Source: Catenulispora sp. EB89
Lineage (GTDB): Bacteria > Actinomycetota > Actinomycetes > Streptomycetales > Catenulisporaceae
Length of the DNA: 64,000 nt
Direction of reading: 5' to 3'
NCBI RefSeq assembly: GCF_041261445.1
Contig: NZ_JBGCCU010000019.1
Coordinates: 62,001-126,000, forward strand
Below, one piece after another: positions 1 through 8,730 of the stretch (positions are counted from its first letter, which is position 1; every line of letters starts with the position of its first letter). Position numbers and translations under genes: made by a program. The notes under the pieces are model-generated. The model made no database searches. It was given only the letters and a program-made list of their open reading frames with translations, and had not been told where the DNA came from.

Positions 1-172
1 GCACCGCCTCGGCGACGACGAACGCGGCGACGGTCCAGGTCAGCGCCGGGCTGACCGAGGTCAGCAGGCGCACGGCCCGAACGCGCCGCGAGGCTTTGAG
101 CGTGGACAGCGGATGCGACAAGCGTGACGCGGCTTGCCGGATCGGTGACGGTGGCTTCGGCACGGGGTCCAC
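1..172 (-). CDS. N-terminus of a membrane protein (partial)
   Basis: An open frame on the minus strand runs off the left edge. From a GTG at 172 it reads a basic, Pro-rich start, then LLTSVSPALTWTVAAFVVAEAV, which looks like the beginning of a first membrane helix. This pattern (basic N-terminus then a hydrophobic helix) resembles the start of ABC exporter half-transporters, which would fit the neighbouring YhgE/Pip-like gene just upstream on the same strand (gap of about 70 bases). Only about 57 codons are visible, so family assignment is a guess. A second in-frame GTG lies three codons further in; neither has a clear ribosome binding site. Confidence 0.4.
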   Translation of the reverse strand, partial: MDPVPKPPSPIRQAASRLSHPLSTLKASRRVRAVRLLTSVSPALTWTVAAFVVAEAV

Positions 173-239
173 CGTGACGGAGTGGCCTACGGCGTGGCAA
201 CCGTGTTTTCCGACGGCGAACGGGAGGGCCGGTCGCCAG

Positions 240-1652
240 CTAGTCCGTCTGCGGAGGCATCGGCTGCGGTGTCAGCCGCCGTAGGCCCTTGCGGTCGTAG
301 TACTGCGTCATCGCGAAGCCGAAGACCAGGGCCCCGGCGACGCCGACGATGATCATCAGCCAGGCGCGCATCAGGCCGGCGTCGCCCCGGGCGTCGAAGT
401 ACAGGATGGCGCGGACGCCGCCGGCGAGCTGGCGCATCGGCTCGAAGGAGCCGAGGAAGCGATAGATGGTCGGCGCCGCCTGGAGTGGGACGGTCGCCCC
501 GGAGGAGGGCAGGGCCAGGGCGATGAAGACGAACATGGACACCAGCTGGCCGATGCCGCCGAAAGCCGCGTTGATGGCCTGCACACCCAGCCCGATCGCC
601 AGGCACGCGCAGTAGGAGAAGATCCACAGCAGCGGGATGTGGCTGGCGTCCATGCCGAGGATGGCGATGCACGCCAACATCACCATGCTGGTGGTGAGCA
701 GCGAGATGCCGGCGGTCATCACCATCTTCAGCACCAGGGTCTGGGTCCGGGTGATCGGGACGGTCGGGCGCCGGGTGTGCCAGGGACCCATCTCGCTGTC
801 GGCGTAGCCCAGCGCGGTGTCCACGCCGGAGTGGATCAGGTTGCCGCTGATGAAGCCGGCCAGGACCAGCAGCAGCGCGTAGTAGAAGGCGGTCAGGCCC
901 AGGCCGCTGTGCCGGCCGATGGCGTGGCCGACCTGGACGGTGACCGCGACCGGGTCGGCCAGCAGCAGCCGGGCGGTGCCGTCCAGACCGGAGGCCGCGG
1001 GGGCGGCGGCGAGCTGCTTGCCGATGGTCAGCGAGGACTGGTGGGCCGCGTTCTGGGTGACCTGGGAGGCCAGCGAGGAGCCCAGGCTGCCCAGGCCCGG
1101 GTTGGTGAGCACGGTGATCGTCGGGCGCACCGTGCCGCCGCCGGTGACGAGCGCGCCGAGCGAGGCGGTGAAGTCGGCGGGGATCTCCAGCGCGCCGTAG
1201 ACCTTGCCCGAGGCCAGCATGTCCTGCGCCTCGGCCGGCCCGACCCGCTTCCAGTCGAACTGCCCCGACGGCGACCCGGCGACCACCGCCTGCGCCACCT
1301 GCGCGCCGATGTTCTGCTGCTGGCCCGGCGGCGGGGCGCCGGTGTCGGCGTCGACCAGCGCGATCGGGAGGTGGTGCAGGTTGCCGTTCGGGTCGAGGAT
1401 GCCGCCCATGTAGAGCAGCGAGAGCAGGAGCGCCACCAGCGCCGCCAGGACGGCCGGGATCAGCCACAGCTTGGGGCGGCGGACCAGCATGCGCGCGGTG
1501 GCGCGGTGGTGCGGCGGCCCGGGCTGTGCCGGCTGCTCGGGCTTCTCAGACTGCTCGGGCTGCTTGGCCTGGTCGGCCTGCTCGGCTTGCGCGGGCTTCT
1601 CAGGCTGCTCGGGCTGCTCCGGCTGCGCTGTCGGCGAGGTCACGGTCGTCAC
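240..1652 (-). CDS. YhgE/Pip-like (DUF3533-type) membrane protein
   Basis: 470-residue protein, GTG start. A cytoplasmic N-terminus of about 55 residues is built from Pro-Glu/Gln repeats (PEQPEQPEKP and similar). It is followed by a membrane helix (LWLIPAVLAALVALLLSLLY), a long extracytoplasmic domain beginning with the 'LPIALVDADTG' pattern, and at least five C-terminal helices from about residue 245 to 450. This one-helix, large-loop, multi-helix layout and the 'ALVNxD' motif are those of the YhgE/Pip/SNG1 group and ABC-2 type permeases. Members are associated with export or phage infection; substrate unknown. It precedes a probable transporter start at the window edge, so both may form one export unit. 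Family fit is good, function unproven. Confidence 0.7.
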   Translation of the reverse strand: MTTVTSPTAQPEQPEQPEKPAQAEQADQAKQPEQSEKPEQPAQPGPPHHRATARMLVRRPKLWLIPAVLAALVALLLSLLYMGGILDPNGNLHHLPIALVDADTGAPPPGQQQNIGAQVAQAVVAGSPSGQFDWKRVGPAEAQDMLASGKVYGALEIPADFTASLGALVTGGGTVRPTITVLTNPGLGSLGSSLASQVTQNAAHQSSLTIGKQLAAAPAASGLDGTARLLLADPVAVTVQVGHAIGRHSGLGLTAFYYALLLVLAGFISGNLIHSGVDTALGYADSEMGPWHTRRPTVPITRTQTLVLKMVMTAGISLLTTSMVMLACIAILGMDASHIPLLWIFSYCACLAIGLGVQAINAAFGGIGQLVSMFVFIALALPSSGATVPLQAAPTIYRFLGSFEPMRQLAGGVRAILYFDARGDAGLMRAWLMIIVGVAGALVFGFAMTQYYDRKGLRRLTPQPMPPQTD

Positions 1653-1819
1653 CGTAGTACGGCGTCGCAGGTGGGACGGTGTGCGACACGCTCGCAGGCG
1701 GAGAGCCCGCCGGCCCGCGACCAGTTTTGCCCGGCGCGCGGGTCTGTATGGGAGACAGGCGACCGGCGCAGAACGTGCGCTGCGAGGGCTCTGAAACTCC
1801 CAGAGGAGACAGATCGGAT

Positions 1820-2125
1820 ATGAGTACCCATATCATCCAGTACGAAGTCAAGCCGGACCAGGCCGAGGAGAACCAGCGCCTCGTCGAGGCCGTCTTCGCG
1901 CAACTCAAAGCCGAGAAGCCCCAAGGCCTGCACTACGCGACCTTCCGGATGGAGGACGGCGTAAGCTTCGTCCACCTCGTCGCCTACGACGACGATGACG
2001 CCGATCCGTTGCGCCCGCTGGCCGCCTTCCAGGCCTTCCAGCAGAACGTCGCGGACCGCGTCGTCGCCCCGGCGCAGCGCGGTGCCGCGACATTGGTGGG
2101 CTCTTACGGATTCCTCGGGGAGTGA
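1820..2125 (+). CDS. Small ABM-like (dimeric alpha/beta barrel) protein
   Basis: 101-residue protein starting MSTHIIQYEVKPDQAEENQRLV. The ATG at 1820 follows an AGAGGAGA ribosome binding site at 1802-1809, which decides the start over an upstream in-frame GTG. The pattern of a beta strand, a helix with E/N/Q residues, 'LHYATFRMEDGVSFVHLVAY' and a C-terminal GSYGF strand matches antibiotic-biosynthesis-monooxygenase-like / stress-responsive alpha-beta barrel proteins that act as small homodimers. Substrate cannot be read from sequence. It stands alone, divergent from the YhgE/Pip-like gene. Confidence 0.6.
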   Translation: MSTHIIQYEVKPDQAEENQRLVEAVFAQLKAEKPQGLHYATFRMEDGVSFVHLVAYDDDDADPLRPLAAFQAFQQNVADRVVAPAQRGAATLVGSYGFLGE

Positions 2126-2159
2126 GAAACCCCACAGCTCACGCATGATTCCGGAGTCT

Positions 2160-2204
2160 GCAGGACACGAACCGGTCACGGTCTCGTACCGGATCTTGTC
2201 CTGC
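2160..2204 (+). terminator. Hairpin after the ABM-like gene
   Basis: GCAGGACA (2160-2167) pairs with TGTCCTGC (2197-2204), and inside it CCGGT (2172-2176) pairs with ACCGG (2188-2192), with a symmetric 4x4 internal loop. There is no T-run, so it may be a terminator or a leader structure ahead of the protease gene. Confidence 0.4.
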
Positions 2205-2317
2205 GGGTTCCCCAGTGGATAGACATCAGTCGCCGTTCCTGAAGATTTCATGAAGTTGCTGCTCCGGCGGCACTTCGGACAGGGCGGATGCCACCACAGG
2301 GGAAAGGGAATCCATCA

Positions 2318-5317
2318 ATGCCCAACGCCGCTCAGCGGCGGCGTGCGCAGGCTGTGATGGCGGGGGTCTTCCCCGTCGCCATCGCGCTTGTCGCCGCGTC
2401 CGCGTCCGCCTCGCCCGCGCAGGCCGACACGCAGCACCACAACACCACCAACAAGATCCTGACCGACGCGCACCCGGCGTGGGCGACGGCGGACAAGGAT
2501 CGGGGGGCCCTGCCGGCCGCACAGCAGATCAGCACCCGGGTGTACCTGACCGGGCAGGACCCGGCGGGGCTGGCCGCCGCGGCGCGCGCCGCGTCCGACC
2601 CGAACAGCCCGGACTTCCAGCACTACCTGACCCCGGCGCAGGTGCAGGCGCGCTTCGGGGCGACGCCGGCGCAGGTCGCCGCGGTGCAGAAGTGGCTGAC
2701 CGGCGCCGGGCTGAAGGTCTCGGCGGTGCAGAGCGACTGGATCGACGCGGTCGGCGACTCCGCCGCCGTGCAGCGTGCCTTCGGCACGCAGATCAAGGAC
2801 TACCAGGGCACCGACGGCTCGGTGAAGTACGCGGCCTCCGCCGCCGCGGTGATCCCGGCCGACGTCGCCGACTACGTCAACGGCATCTCGGGCCTGTCGC
2901 AGGCCTCGGTGCGGGTGCACGCGGACTCCGCGAAGGTCAACGCGAGCAACGCCGCGAACCAGAACTGCTCGCCCTCCTGGGGCGCGACCACCAGCACCGC
3001 GTGGCCGGCCGGCGCCAACCCGGGCCCGACGGCGCTGCTGCCGTGCTCGTACACGCCGCAGCAGTTGCGTGACGCCTACGGCGTGACGAAGTCCGGCATG
3101 ACCGGCAAGGGCGCGACCATCGCGGTCGTCGACTGGTACGGCTCGGCGAACATGCGGGCCGACGCGAACCAGTTCGCGACCGCGCACGGTGACAAGCCCT
3201 TCGCCCAGGGCCAGTACACCGATATGTTCGACCCGTCGCAGTGGACGAACCAGCAGGCCTGCGGCGGGACCGCGGGCGTGGCCGGCGAGGAGGCGCTGGA
3301 CGTCGAGATGACGCACGGTCTGGCCCCCGACGCCAACATCGTCTACGTCGGCGCGAACTCCTGCACCGACGCGGACCTGATGGCCGCCGAGGAGAAGATC
3401 GTCGACAACCACCTGGCCGATGTCGTCTCCAACTCCTGGGGCGAGATCATGCACACCAGCGACGGCCAGGACCTGGACCCGGCGCTGATAGCCGGCTACG
3501 ACCGGATCTTCCAGAAGGGCGCCCTGGAGGGTGTCGGCTTCGACTTCTCCTCCGGCGACTGCGGCGACGACGACCCGGCCAACTTTGCCGGCGGCGGCGC
3601 GAACTGCGTCCCGGACTCGGCGCGCAAGCAGACCGAGTGGCCGACCAGCTCGCCGTGGGTCACCTCGGTCGGCGGCACCACGCTGGCCACCGACGCCAAG
3701 GGGAACTACGCCTGGGAAGCGGCGATGGGCGACCACACCGCCGTCGCCTCGCAGGGCGACAAGGCCTGGCAGCCGGGCCCGGGCAAGACCCAGACCGTGC
3801 CGTTCTCGTTCTACTTCGGGGGCGGCGGCGGTACCTCCGAGGACATCCCGCAGCCGTTCTACCAGGCCGGTGTCGTGCCGGCGGCGCTGGCGAACAACCC
3901 CTCCGGCGGCCACGGCACCACGCGCCCGATGCGGACCGTGCCGGACGTCGCGATGAACGGCGCGCTGGCCACCTCGGTGCTGGTCGGCATGACCGGCATG
4001 ACCGCCGCCGGCCAGTACGGCGAGGGCGGCATGGGCGGCACCTCGGTCGCGGCTCCGGAGTTCTCGGCGCTGCAGGCCGACGCCAAGCAGGCCGCGGGCA
4101 ACAAGCCGCTCGGCTTCGCCAACCCGGCGCTGTACGCGCTGAACGGCACCTCGGCGTTCCACGACGTGACCGCGCACCCGGCGGGCCAGCCGCAGGTGCT
4201 CGAGGGCATCCACCAGTCGGCCGTGACCCCGACGCACGGCACCATGTACCGGGCCGGACAGGACTCCTCGCTGCTCGCCGCCGCCGGCTACGACGACGCC
4301 ACGGGCCTGGGCTCGCCGGCCGACGACTACCTGTCCAAGGTCGCCTCGGTGGCGCCGGTGCAGCCGACCGCGCCGAACGCCCCGGTCGTGAAGCGCGTGT
4401 CGGGCGCGGACCGCTACGGCACGGCGATCACCGTGTCGCAGTCCTCGTTCCCGAAGGCCGGCTCGGCCTCGGCCGTGGTCCTGGCCACCGGCGAGACCTT
4501 CCCCGACGCGCTGTCCGGCGTCCCGCTGGCCACCGAGAAGGGCGGCCCGCTGCTGCTGACCCCCTCGCACGCGGCCGACCCGGCCGTGGTCGCCGAGATC
4601 CACCGGGTCCTGGCGCCCGGCGGCAAGGTCTACGTCCTGGGCGGACAGAACGCGGTCTCCGACAAGGTCGTCTCGGCGCTGGGTCTGCCGGCCGCGCAGA
4701 TCACCCGGCTCGGCGGCGCCGACCGGTACGCGACCTCGCTGCAGATCGCGAACCAGCTCGGCGACCCGTCCGGCAACGTCATCCTGGCCACCGGCCACGA
4801 CTTCGCCGACGCCCTGACGGCCGGCCCGCTCTCGGCCACCTACGGCGGCGGCACCGGCACCCCGGCGGCGATCCTGCTGACCGACGACCGCACCCTGTCC
4901 CCGGCCGTCGCCGGCTTCGTGGCCGGCGCGCACTCGGTGGCGGCGGTCGGCGGCCAGGCCGTGGCCGCGGCCGCGCACCTGCCGAACCGCGACGCCTCGG
5001 CACAGTTCGCCGGCTGGGACCGGTACGCCACGGCCTCGATGGTGGCCGGCACGTTCTCGGCGCCGCAGACCGTGGGCGTCGCCACCGGCACGCAGTTCGC
5101 CGACGCCCTGACCGGCGCCGCGATGCTGGCCGCCGCGCACAGCCCGCTGCTGCTCACCGACCCGGTGAAGCTGCCCGACGGGACCGCCACCGCGCTGCAC
5201 GGGTTCAGCCAGGCGCTGGCCGGGGGCTCGGTCGAGCTGTTCGGCGGCCCGGTGGCCGTGTCGGACGCGGTCGAGGCGCAGGTCGCGAAGGCGGTCGGCG
5301 GGCGCGTGGCTCGGTAG
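2318..5317 (+). CDS. Secreted sedolisin (S53) protease with three cell-wall-binding type 2 repeats
   Basis: Serine-carboxyl peptidase of the kumamolisin/sedolisin group. Start ATG 2318 follows GGGGAAAGGGA; an earlier ATG at 2288 lacks this. A signal peptide (RRRAQAVMAGVFPVAIALVA..ASPAQA) leads a pro-domain with the S53 'DPNSPDFQHYLTPAQ' motif (residues about 60-205). The catalytic domain shows E324 and D328 in GEEALD, D414 in SSGD and S576 in GGTSVAAP. From about residue 690 to the end are three CWB2 (PF04122-type) repeats with ADRYGT/ADRYAT/WDRYAT and 'TG..F.DAL' motifs, so the enzyme is probably held non-covalently on the cell surface. S53 enzymes usually work at acid pH. A strong terminator follows. 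Family assignment is secure; target is unknown. Confidence 0.93.
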   Translation: MPNAAQRRRAQAVMAGVFPVAIALVAASASASPAQADTQHHNTTNKILTDAHPAWATADKDRGALPAAQQISTRVYLTGQDPAGLAAAARAASDPNSPDFQHYLTPAQVQARFGATPAQVAAVQKWLTGAGLKVSAVQSDWIDAVGDSAAVQRAFGTQIKDYQGTDGSVKYAASAAAVIPADVADYVNGISGLSQASVRVHADSAKVNASNAANQNCSPSWGATTSTAWPAGANPGPTALLPCSYTPQQLRDAYGVTKSGMTGKGATIAVVDWYGSANMRADANQFATAHGDKPFAQGQYTDMFDPSQWTNQQACGGTAGVAGEEALDVEMTHGLAPDANIVYVGANSCTDADLMAAEEKIVDNHLADVVSNSWGEIMHTSDGQDLDPALIAGYDRIFQKGALEGVGFDFSSGDCGDDDPANFAGGGANCVPDSARKQTEWPTSSPWVTSVGGTTLATDAKGNYAWEAAMGDHTAVASQGDKAWQPGPGKTQTVPFSFYFGGGGGTSEDIPQPFYQAGVVPAALANNPSGGHGTTRPMRTVPDVAMNGALATSVLVGMTGMTAAGQYGEGGMGGTSVAAPEFSALQADAKQAAGNKPLGFANPALYALNGTSAFHDVTAHPAGQPQVLEGIHQSAVTPTHGTMYRAGQDSSLLAAAGYDDATGLGSPADDYLSKVASVAPVQPTAPNAPVVKRVSGADRYGTAITVSQSSFPKAGSASAVVLATGETFPDALSGVPLATEKGGPLLLTPSHAADPAVVAEIHRVLAPGGKVYVLGGQNAVSDKVVSALGLPAAQITRLGGADRYATSLQIANQLGDPSGNVILATGHDFADALTAGPLSATYGGGTGTPAAILLTDDRTLSPAVAGFVAGAHSVAAVGGQAVAAAAHLPNRDASAQFAGWDRYATASMVAGTFSAPQTVGVATGTQFADALTGAAMLAAAHSPLLLTDPVKLPDGTATALHGFSQALAGGSVELFGGPVAVSDAVEAQVAKAVGGRVAR

Positions 5318-5364
5318 GCGTTTGTTGTGTGCTGATGTGAGTATGTGAATATGTGAGCACGTGG

Positions 5365-5401
5365 GCTCAGGGGTCGTCCGTTCTTCGGGCGGCCCCTGAG
5401 C
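5365..5401 (+). terminator. Rho-independent terminator after the sedolisin gene
   Basis: A 16-bp stem (arms 5365-5380 and 5386-5401, two G-U pairs, loop TTCTT) is followed by CTTTGT. It sits 48 bases after the protease stop codon. Confidence 0.75.
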
Positions 5402-5541
5402 TTTGTCTCGAAGTCCTCTGAGACGCACGCCGGACGTGCGATCGCGCTGTTGGGCGTGCTGATCGGCGTGTGCGGGGCGATGCTGGGGTACGAGCCGCTG
5501 TTCGGCAGTGCGCACGTCCCGGCGCACCTGGCGCTCTACGA

Positions 5542-7383
5542 CTATCCGCTGTGCTTGGTGGCCGGGGCGGGTTCGCCTGGATCCGTATGCCGAATCTGGC
5601 CGGTGACATCCCTGACCAGACCGATGAAGACCACAATCCATGCCGCGGCGGCGATCCACACCATCGTGTGTCCCAGGCCGGTGAGGTGGCTCCAGCCGGT
5701 GGCTTTCGCTACCTCCGACGTCGCCGCTCCGATCATGCCGATCGGGAAGAGCGTGGCCCAGCGGCGGACGTCGTAGTGGAGCCGTGGCCATCGGATCTCG
5801 GCCGCGGCGAGGACGACGCACCAGGTCCAGGCCAGCGCGATCAGCACGAGGGCGGTCACCCGCAGCGTGCTGTGCAGCGCACCGGTCCAGTACTTGGCCT
5901 CGGTGAGCTTCGCGCACGCCAGCGCCGAGATGGCCAGCGCACCGCCGGCGACCCAGTGGTCGCCCGCACCGTCCCGGACGCCCGCGACATCGAAGTGGCC
6001 GAGCGCGTAGAGGTACAGGCCGAGCCCGAAAACGAACAACACCAGCGCGGGCCACAGCAGCCACCGCGCCGGCAGCGCGGCGGCGAGCGTGGCTCCCAGG
6101 GTCGCCATCCCCTGCGTCGCGACGCAGATCAGGAACACCGCCCCGGGCATGTTCGGCTTCAGATGACGCAACACCGCCCACAACAGCAGCGGCCACAGCA
6201 CCGCCGCGAGGACCAGCAGCGCGACGGCCACCCCCTGCCACCCCGCCAGACTGACCCGCACGCCCAGCACGGTCGTCGCCGCGACCCCGGTCAGAGCGGC
6301 AGGCGTGTGCGACTCGGACGCCCACCGCCCCCGCTCCCACAGAAGCCGCCGCGCGAAGTCCTCCGCCAACGCGAGCCACAGCACCCCCGCCAGCGCCAAC
6401 GCGACGTAGGACAGGACACTCGCCCCCACCTGCCGCAACCCGACGGAGATGATGCCCGTCGCCATGACGGCGGACCCCGCGGCGGGCGGCCGCTCGGCGA
6501 ACCAGGCCAGGAGGCCGGCGGCGAGGCCGGTCGGGTGCGGGGGAGCGGCGGCGGGGGCGGGCGCGCTCGCCGGCGGCTGCCGAGTCGCGCCAGTTGCGGA
6601 GGTCGGGGCGGGCCGCTCGGTGGTGCTGGACACGGTGCTCGCGGCGGGAAGGCCGGTAGTGCTTGGCTGTGGCTGCCGGGTGGCGTCGGTTGCGGAGGTC
6701 GGGGCGGGCTGCTCGGTGGTGCTGGACACGGTGCTCGCACCAGGCAAGCTGGTGGCGCCGGGGTGGCTGGTAGTGCTGGCCGCAGTGTTCGTGCGGGGTG
6801 GGACGGCGGTGCTGGCCCCAGTGCTAGTACCGGGCGGGCTGGTGCTGGCGGAGGTGTTCGGCGGTGCGGACGCGGCGCTGGCCGGGGCGCTCGCGTCGGG
6901 CAGGACGTTGGTGGCGCGCGGACTGGTGCTGGCGGAGGTGTTCGGCTGCCCGCTGGTCGCGGTGCTCGCGCTAGGCGGGGCGGTGGTGCTGGCCGTAGTG
7001 CTGGTGCCGGGCGGGACGTTGGTGGTGCGCGGACTGGTGTCGGCGGAGGCGCTCGGCTGCGTGGTGGCCGCGCTGATCGCGCTGGTCGCGCTAGGTGGGG
7101 CGGTGGTGCTGGCCGTAGTGCTGGTGCCGGGCGGGATGGTGCTGCCGGAGGTGCTCGGCTGCGCGGTGGCGCTGGTCGGGGCACTTTTGCCGGGGAGGTC
7201 GGAGCTGCCGGGCGTGCTGGTGCTGGTGGTGGAGAGTGCAGTGTGCGGCGCGGCGGGCAGGTCGGCGGTGCCGGGCGGGCTGGTGCTGGCGGAGGTGTTC
7301 GGCGGCGCGGTGGCGTCGGCGGCGGTGTTCGCGCTCGTCGCGGTGCCGGAGCCTGGCTCGTGGTCCGAAGGTCGCGGGTTCAT
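5542..7383 (-). CDS. TehA/SLAC1-family (TDT) transporter with a long Thr/Ser/Pro extension
   Basis: 613 residues. The C-terminal about 325 residues carry roughly ten membrane helices with the tellurite-resistance/dicarboxylate-transporter pattern (AGSAVMATGIISVGL at the first helix, WPLLLWAVLRHLKPNMPGAVFLICVATQGMA in the middle, WATLFPIGMIGAATSEVA near the end), typical of anion channels/exporters such as TehA, Mae1 and SLAC1. Family members are usually 310-380 residues. Here an additional 285-residue N-terminal low-complexity segment precedes the first helix. Its codons keep high third-position GC in this frame, so I consider it translated. Substrate is unknown. Confidence 0.8.
   Translation of the reverse strand: MNPRPSDHEPGSGTATSANTAADATAPPNTSASTSPPGTADLPAAPHTALSTTSTSTPGSSDLPGKSAPTSATAQPSTSGSTIPPGTSTTASTTAPPSATSAISAATTQPSASADTSPRTTNVPPGTSTTASTTAPPSASTATSGQPNTSASTSPRATNVLPDASAPASAASAPPNTSASTSPPGTSTGASTAVPPRTNTAASTTSHPGATSLPGASTVSSTTEQPAPTSATDATRQPQPSTTGLPAASTVSSTTERPAPTSATGATRQPPASAPAPAAAPPHPTGLAAGLLAWFAERPPAAGSAVMATGIISVGLRQVGASVLSYVALALAGVLWLALAEDFARRLLWERGRWASESHTPAALTGVAATTVLGVRVSLAGWQGVAVALLVLAAVLWPLLLWAVLRHLKPNMPGAVFLICVATQGMATLGATLAAALPARWLLWPALVLFVFGLGLYLYALGHFDVAGVRDGAGDHWVAGGALAISALACAKLTEAKYWTGALHSTLRVTALVLIALAWTWCVVLAAAEIRWPRLHYDVRRWATLFPIGMIGAATSEVAKATGWSHLTGLGHTMVWIAAAAWIVVFIGLVRDVTGQIRHTDPGEPAPATKHSG
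6529..7383 (-). repeat. Low-complexity repetitive segment inside the TDT transporter gene
   Basis: Encodes residues 1-285, almost only T, S, A, P and G, with recurring modules such as PPGTSTTASTTAPPSA (twice), NTSASTSP (three times) and ASTVSSTTE-PAPTSAT-ATRQP (twice). The DNA has corresponding imperfect direct repeats, so expansion by slipped-strand or recombination is likely. Confidence 0.75.
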
Positions 7384-7434
7384 GGTCGGTCACCGCCCTT
7401 CTCGAGCACCGGCTGCTCTGCGGCCGCCGCCACT

Positions 7435-7452
7435 GCGGACGCTAGCGTCCGC
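7435..7452. terminator. 18-bp perfect palindrome after the SnoaL-like gene
   Basis: GCGGACGCTAGCGTCCGC lies between the end of the SnoaL-like gene and the start of the TDT transporter gene, both on the minus strand. Without a T-run it could be a terminator or an operator for the transporter. The half-site with its flank recurs at 62680-62696. Confidence 0.4.
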
Positions 7453-7492
7453 CGCCGTGCGTGGCCCACCGTGGTGTGGCCGTTCGGGTGAG

Positions 7493-7894
7493 TCAGCCGC
7501 TGAGGGGCACGCGGCGGGCGCGCACGATTCGTTCGCTGATGCGCCATCCGTGCTCCAGTCGTACGACGGTGTCGTCGTACGTCACGCTTCCGCAGGTGCC
7601 GTTCTTCGCGATGCCGATGCCTTTGGACTTCGCGTGGACCAGGTTGGGGGAGTGCTCGGTGAGGATCACGTTCGTGACGTGGTGTCCGACCGGGTTCCGG
7701 TCGCCCAGCGCCAGTGCGGCGTCGCGGTTCGCGGCGAGGCCGTGCAGGATGCCGAAGCCGTAGTCGCTTACGTCGTAGGCGATGTCGGGGGTGAACACCT
7801 CGTCCAGGCGGTCGAGGTCGCCGTTGTCGCACAGGTGGCCGTGCAGGGCGATCAGTTCGTTGATCGCGACGTGGTCTTCCCAGGAGAGCGTCAT
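7493..7894 (-). CDS. SnoaL-like / NTF2-fold small protein
   Basis: 133 residues. The start (MTLSWEDHVAINELIALHGHLCDNGDLDRLDEVFTPDIAYDVS), the 'HHVTNVILTE' strand and the closing 'LEHGWRISERIVRARR' are typical of the SnoaL_4/NTF2-like family, whose members are polyketide cyclases, steroid isomerase-like enzymes or dehydratases. The active-site substrate cannot be inferred. The gene is divergent from a TetR regulator with an inverted repeat between the two, so it is the likely regulated target. Confidence 0.75.
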   Translation of the reverse strand: MTLSWEDHVAINELIALHGHLCDNGDLDRLDEVFTPDIAYDVSDYGFGILHGLAANRDAALALGDRNPVGHHVTNVILTEHSPNLVHAKSKGIGIAKNGTCGSVTYDDTVVRLEHGWRISERIVRARRVPLSG

Positions 7895-7905
7895 GGTGCG
7901 TTAGG

Positions 7906-7929
7906 CTAAGTGGGGAGTTCCCCATTTAG
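7906..7929. promoter_or_regulatory. Probable TetR operator
   Basis: Inverted repeat CTAAGTGGGGAG / TTCCCCATTTAG (10 of 12 positions symmetric) fills the 52-bp gap between the SnoaL-like and tetR-type start codons, where a local autoregulator would bind to control both. Confidence 0.7.
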
Positions 7930-7946
7930 CAACCGAGGACGTGACG

Positions 7947-8552
7947 ATGGCCGATCGCAAGGCACCGGCAGCGGACCCGAAACCCGCAGCGCCGCGGCGT
8001 CCCCTGCGCGCCGACGCAGCGAAGAACGTCCAGGCCTTGGTCGCGGCTGCGAAGGAGCTGTTCGACGAGCAAGGTCTCGACGTCGCCCTCGACGAGGTCG
8101 CGCGCCGTGCCGGCGTCGGCAACGCCACGCTCTACCGCAACTTCCCCACCCGTGCCGACCTGATCGTGGCGGTCTACGTCGACGAGGTCGCGGATCTGTG
8201 CACCAGCGGCGCGATGCTCCTGGAGGCGGCAGCGCCGGAGGAGGCGCTGTTCATGTGGCTGGACCGGTTCGTGGTCCACGTCGCGACCAAGCGCGCGCTC
8301 GCCCTCGCCGGAACGGAGAACAGCGCCGAACGCCGCACCGAACTCTTCGACGCCTGGCACACAGTCATGCGCACGGTCGCAGGCGACCTGTACGAGCGCG
8401 CCCGCGAGGCCGGCGCGGTGAGCCCCGACGTCACCGTCGACGAACTGCTGGCCCTGACATACGCGGCCGCGATCGCCGGAACCGGCCCCGGACACGCGCG
8501 GCGATTGCTGCGGATGATGCGGTACGGGTTCGCGGGGACGGCGGCCAACTGA
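7947..8552 (+). CDS. TetR/AcrR-family transcriptional regulator
   Basis: 201 residues from ATG 7947, chosen because GAGG at 7935-7938 is spaced 8 bases from it (only 2 from the GTG at 7941). The N-terminus carries the TetR helix-turn-helix: VQALVAAAKELFDEQGLDVALDEVARRAGVGNATLYRNFPTRADLI. The C-terminal half is a helical ligand-binding/dimer domain similar to the group with 'AGTxxxARRLLRMMRDG'-like ends. It is divergent from the SnoaL-like gene and almost certainly binds the 24-bp inverted repeat between them as a repressor. The ligand is unknown. Confidence 0.88.
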   Translation: MADRKAPAADPKPAAPRRPLRADAAKNVQALVAAAKELFDEQGLDVALDEVARRAGVGNATLYRNFPTRADLIVAVYVDEVADLCTSGAMLLEAAAPEEALFMWLDRFVVHVATKRALALAGTENSAERRTELFDAWHTVMRTVAGDLYERAREAGAVSPDVTVDELLALTYAAAIAGTGPGHARRLLRMMRYGFAGTAAN

Positions 8553-8730
8553 CTCCCACCTGGCGGCTACTTGAGAGCCATCTGGCAACCGGTCGCCCTA
8601 TCTCCAGTCCTACGACTAGAGCTAACAGCAAAGCCGAAAGCCCCGCAGCAGCCTGGGATTCCCGGCGCCACGGGGCTCCGACGCACCACGCAATACGTGC
8701 CGCGCGGGGTGCAGTGGGAGTGCTACCGCA

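Noticed and set aside
5402-5560. Hydrophobic plus-strand frame (ALLGVLIGVCGAMLGYEPLFG) just after the terminator
   Set aside because: Only about 45 codons look protein-like before it runs antisense into the transporter gene; no ribosome binding site. Perhaps a decayed membrane-protein remnant, but not supportable as a gene.
2315-6379. A 1354-codon open frame on the minus strand across the sedolisin gene
   Set aside because: It is Arg/Gly/Ala-rich, antisense to a clear protease with intact catalytic motifs, and has no recognisable domain; a high-GC shadow frame.
8639-8677. Hairpin AGCCCCG / CGGGGCT between the TetR gene and the thioester protein gene
   Set aside because: Only 7 pairs with a large loop and no T-run; too weak to call as a terminator.
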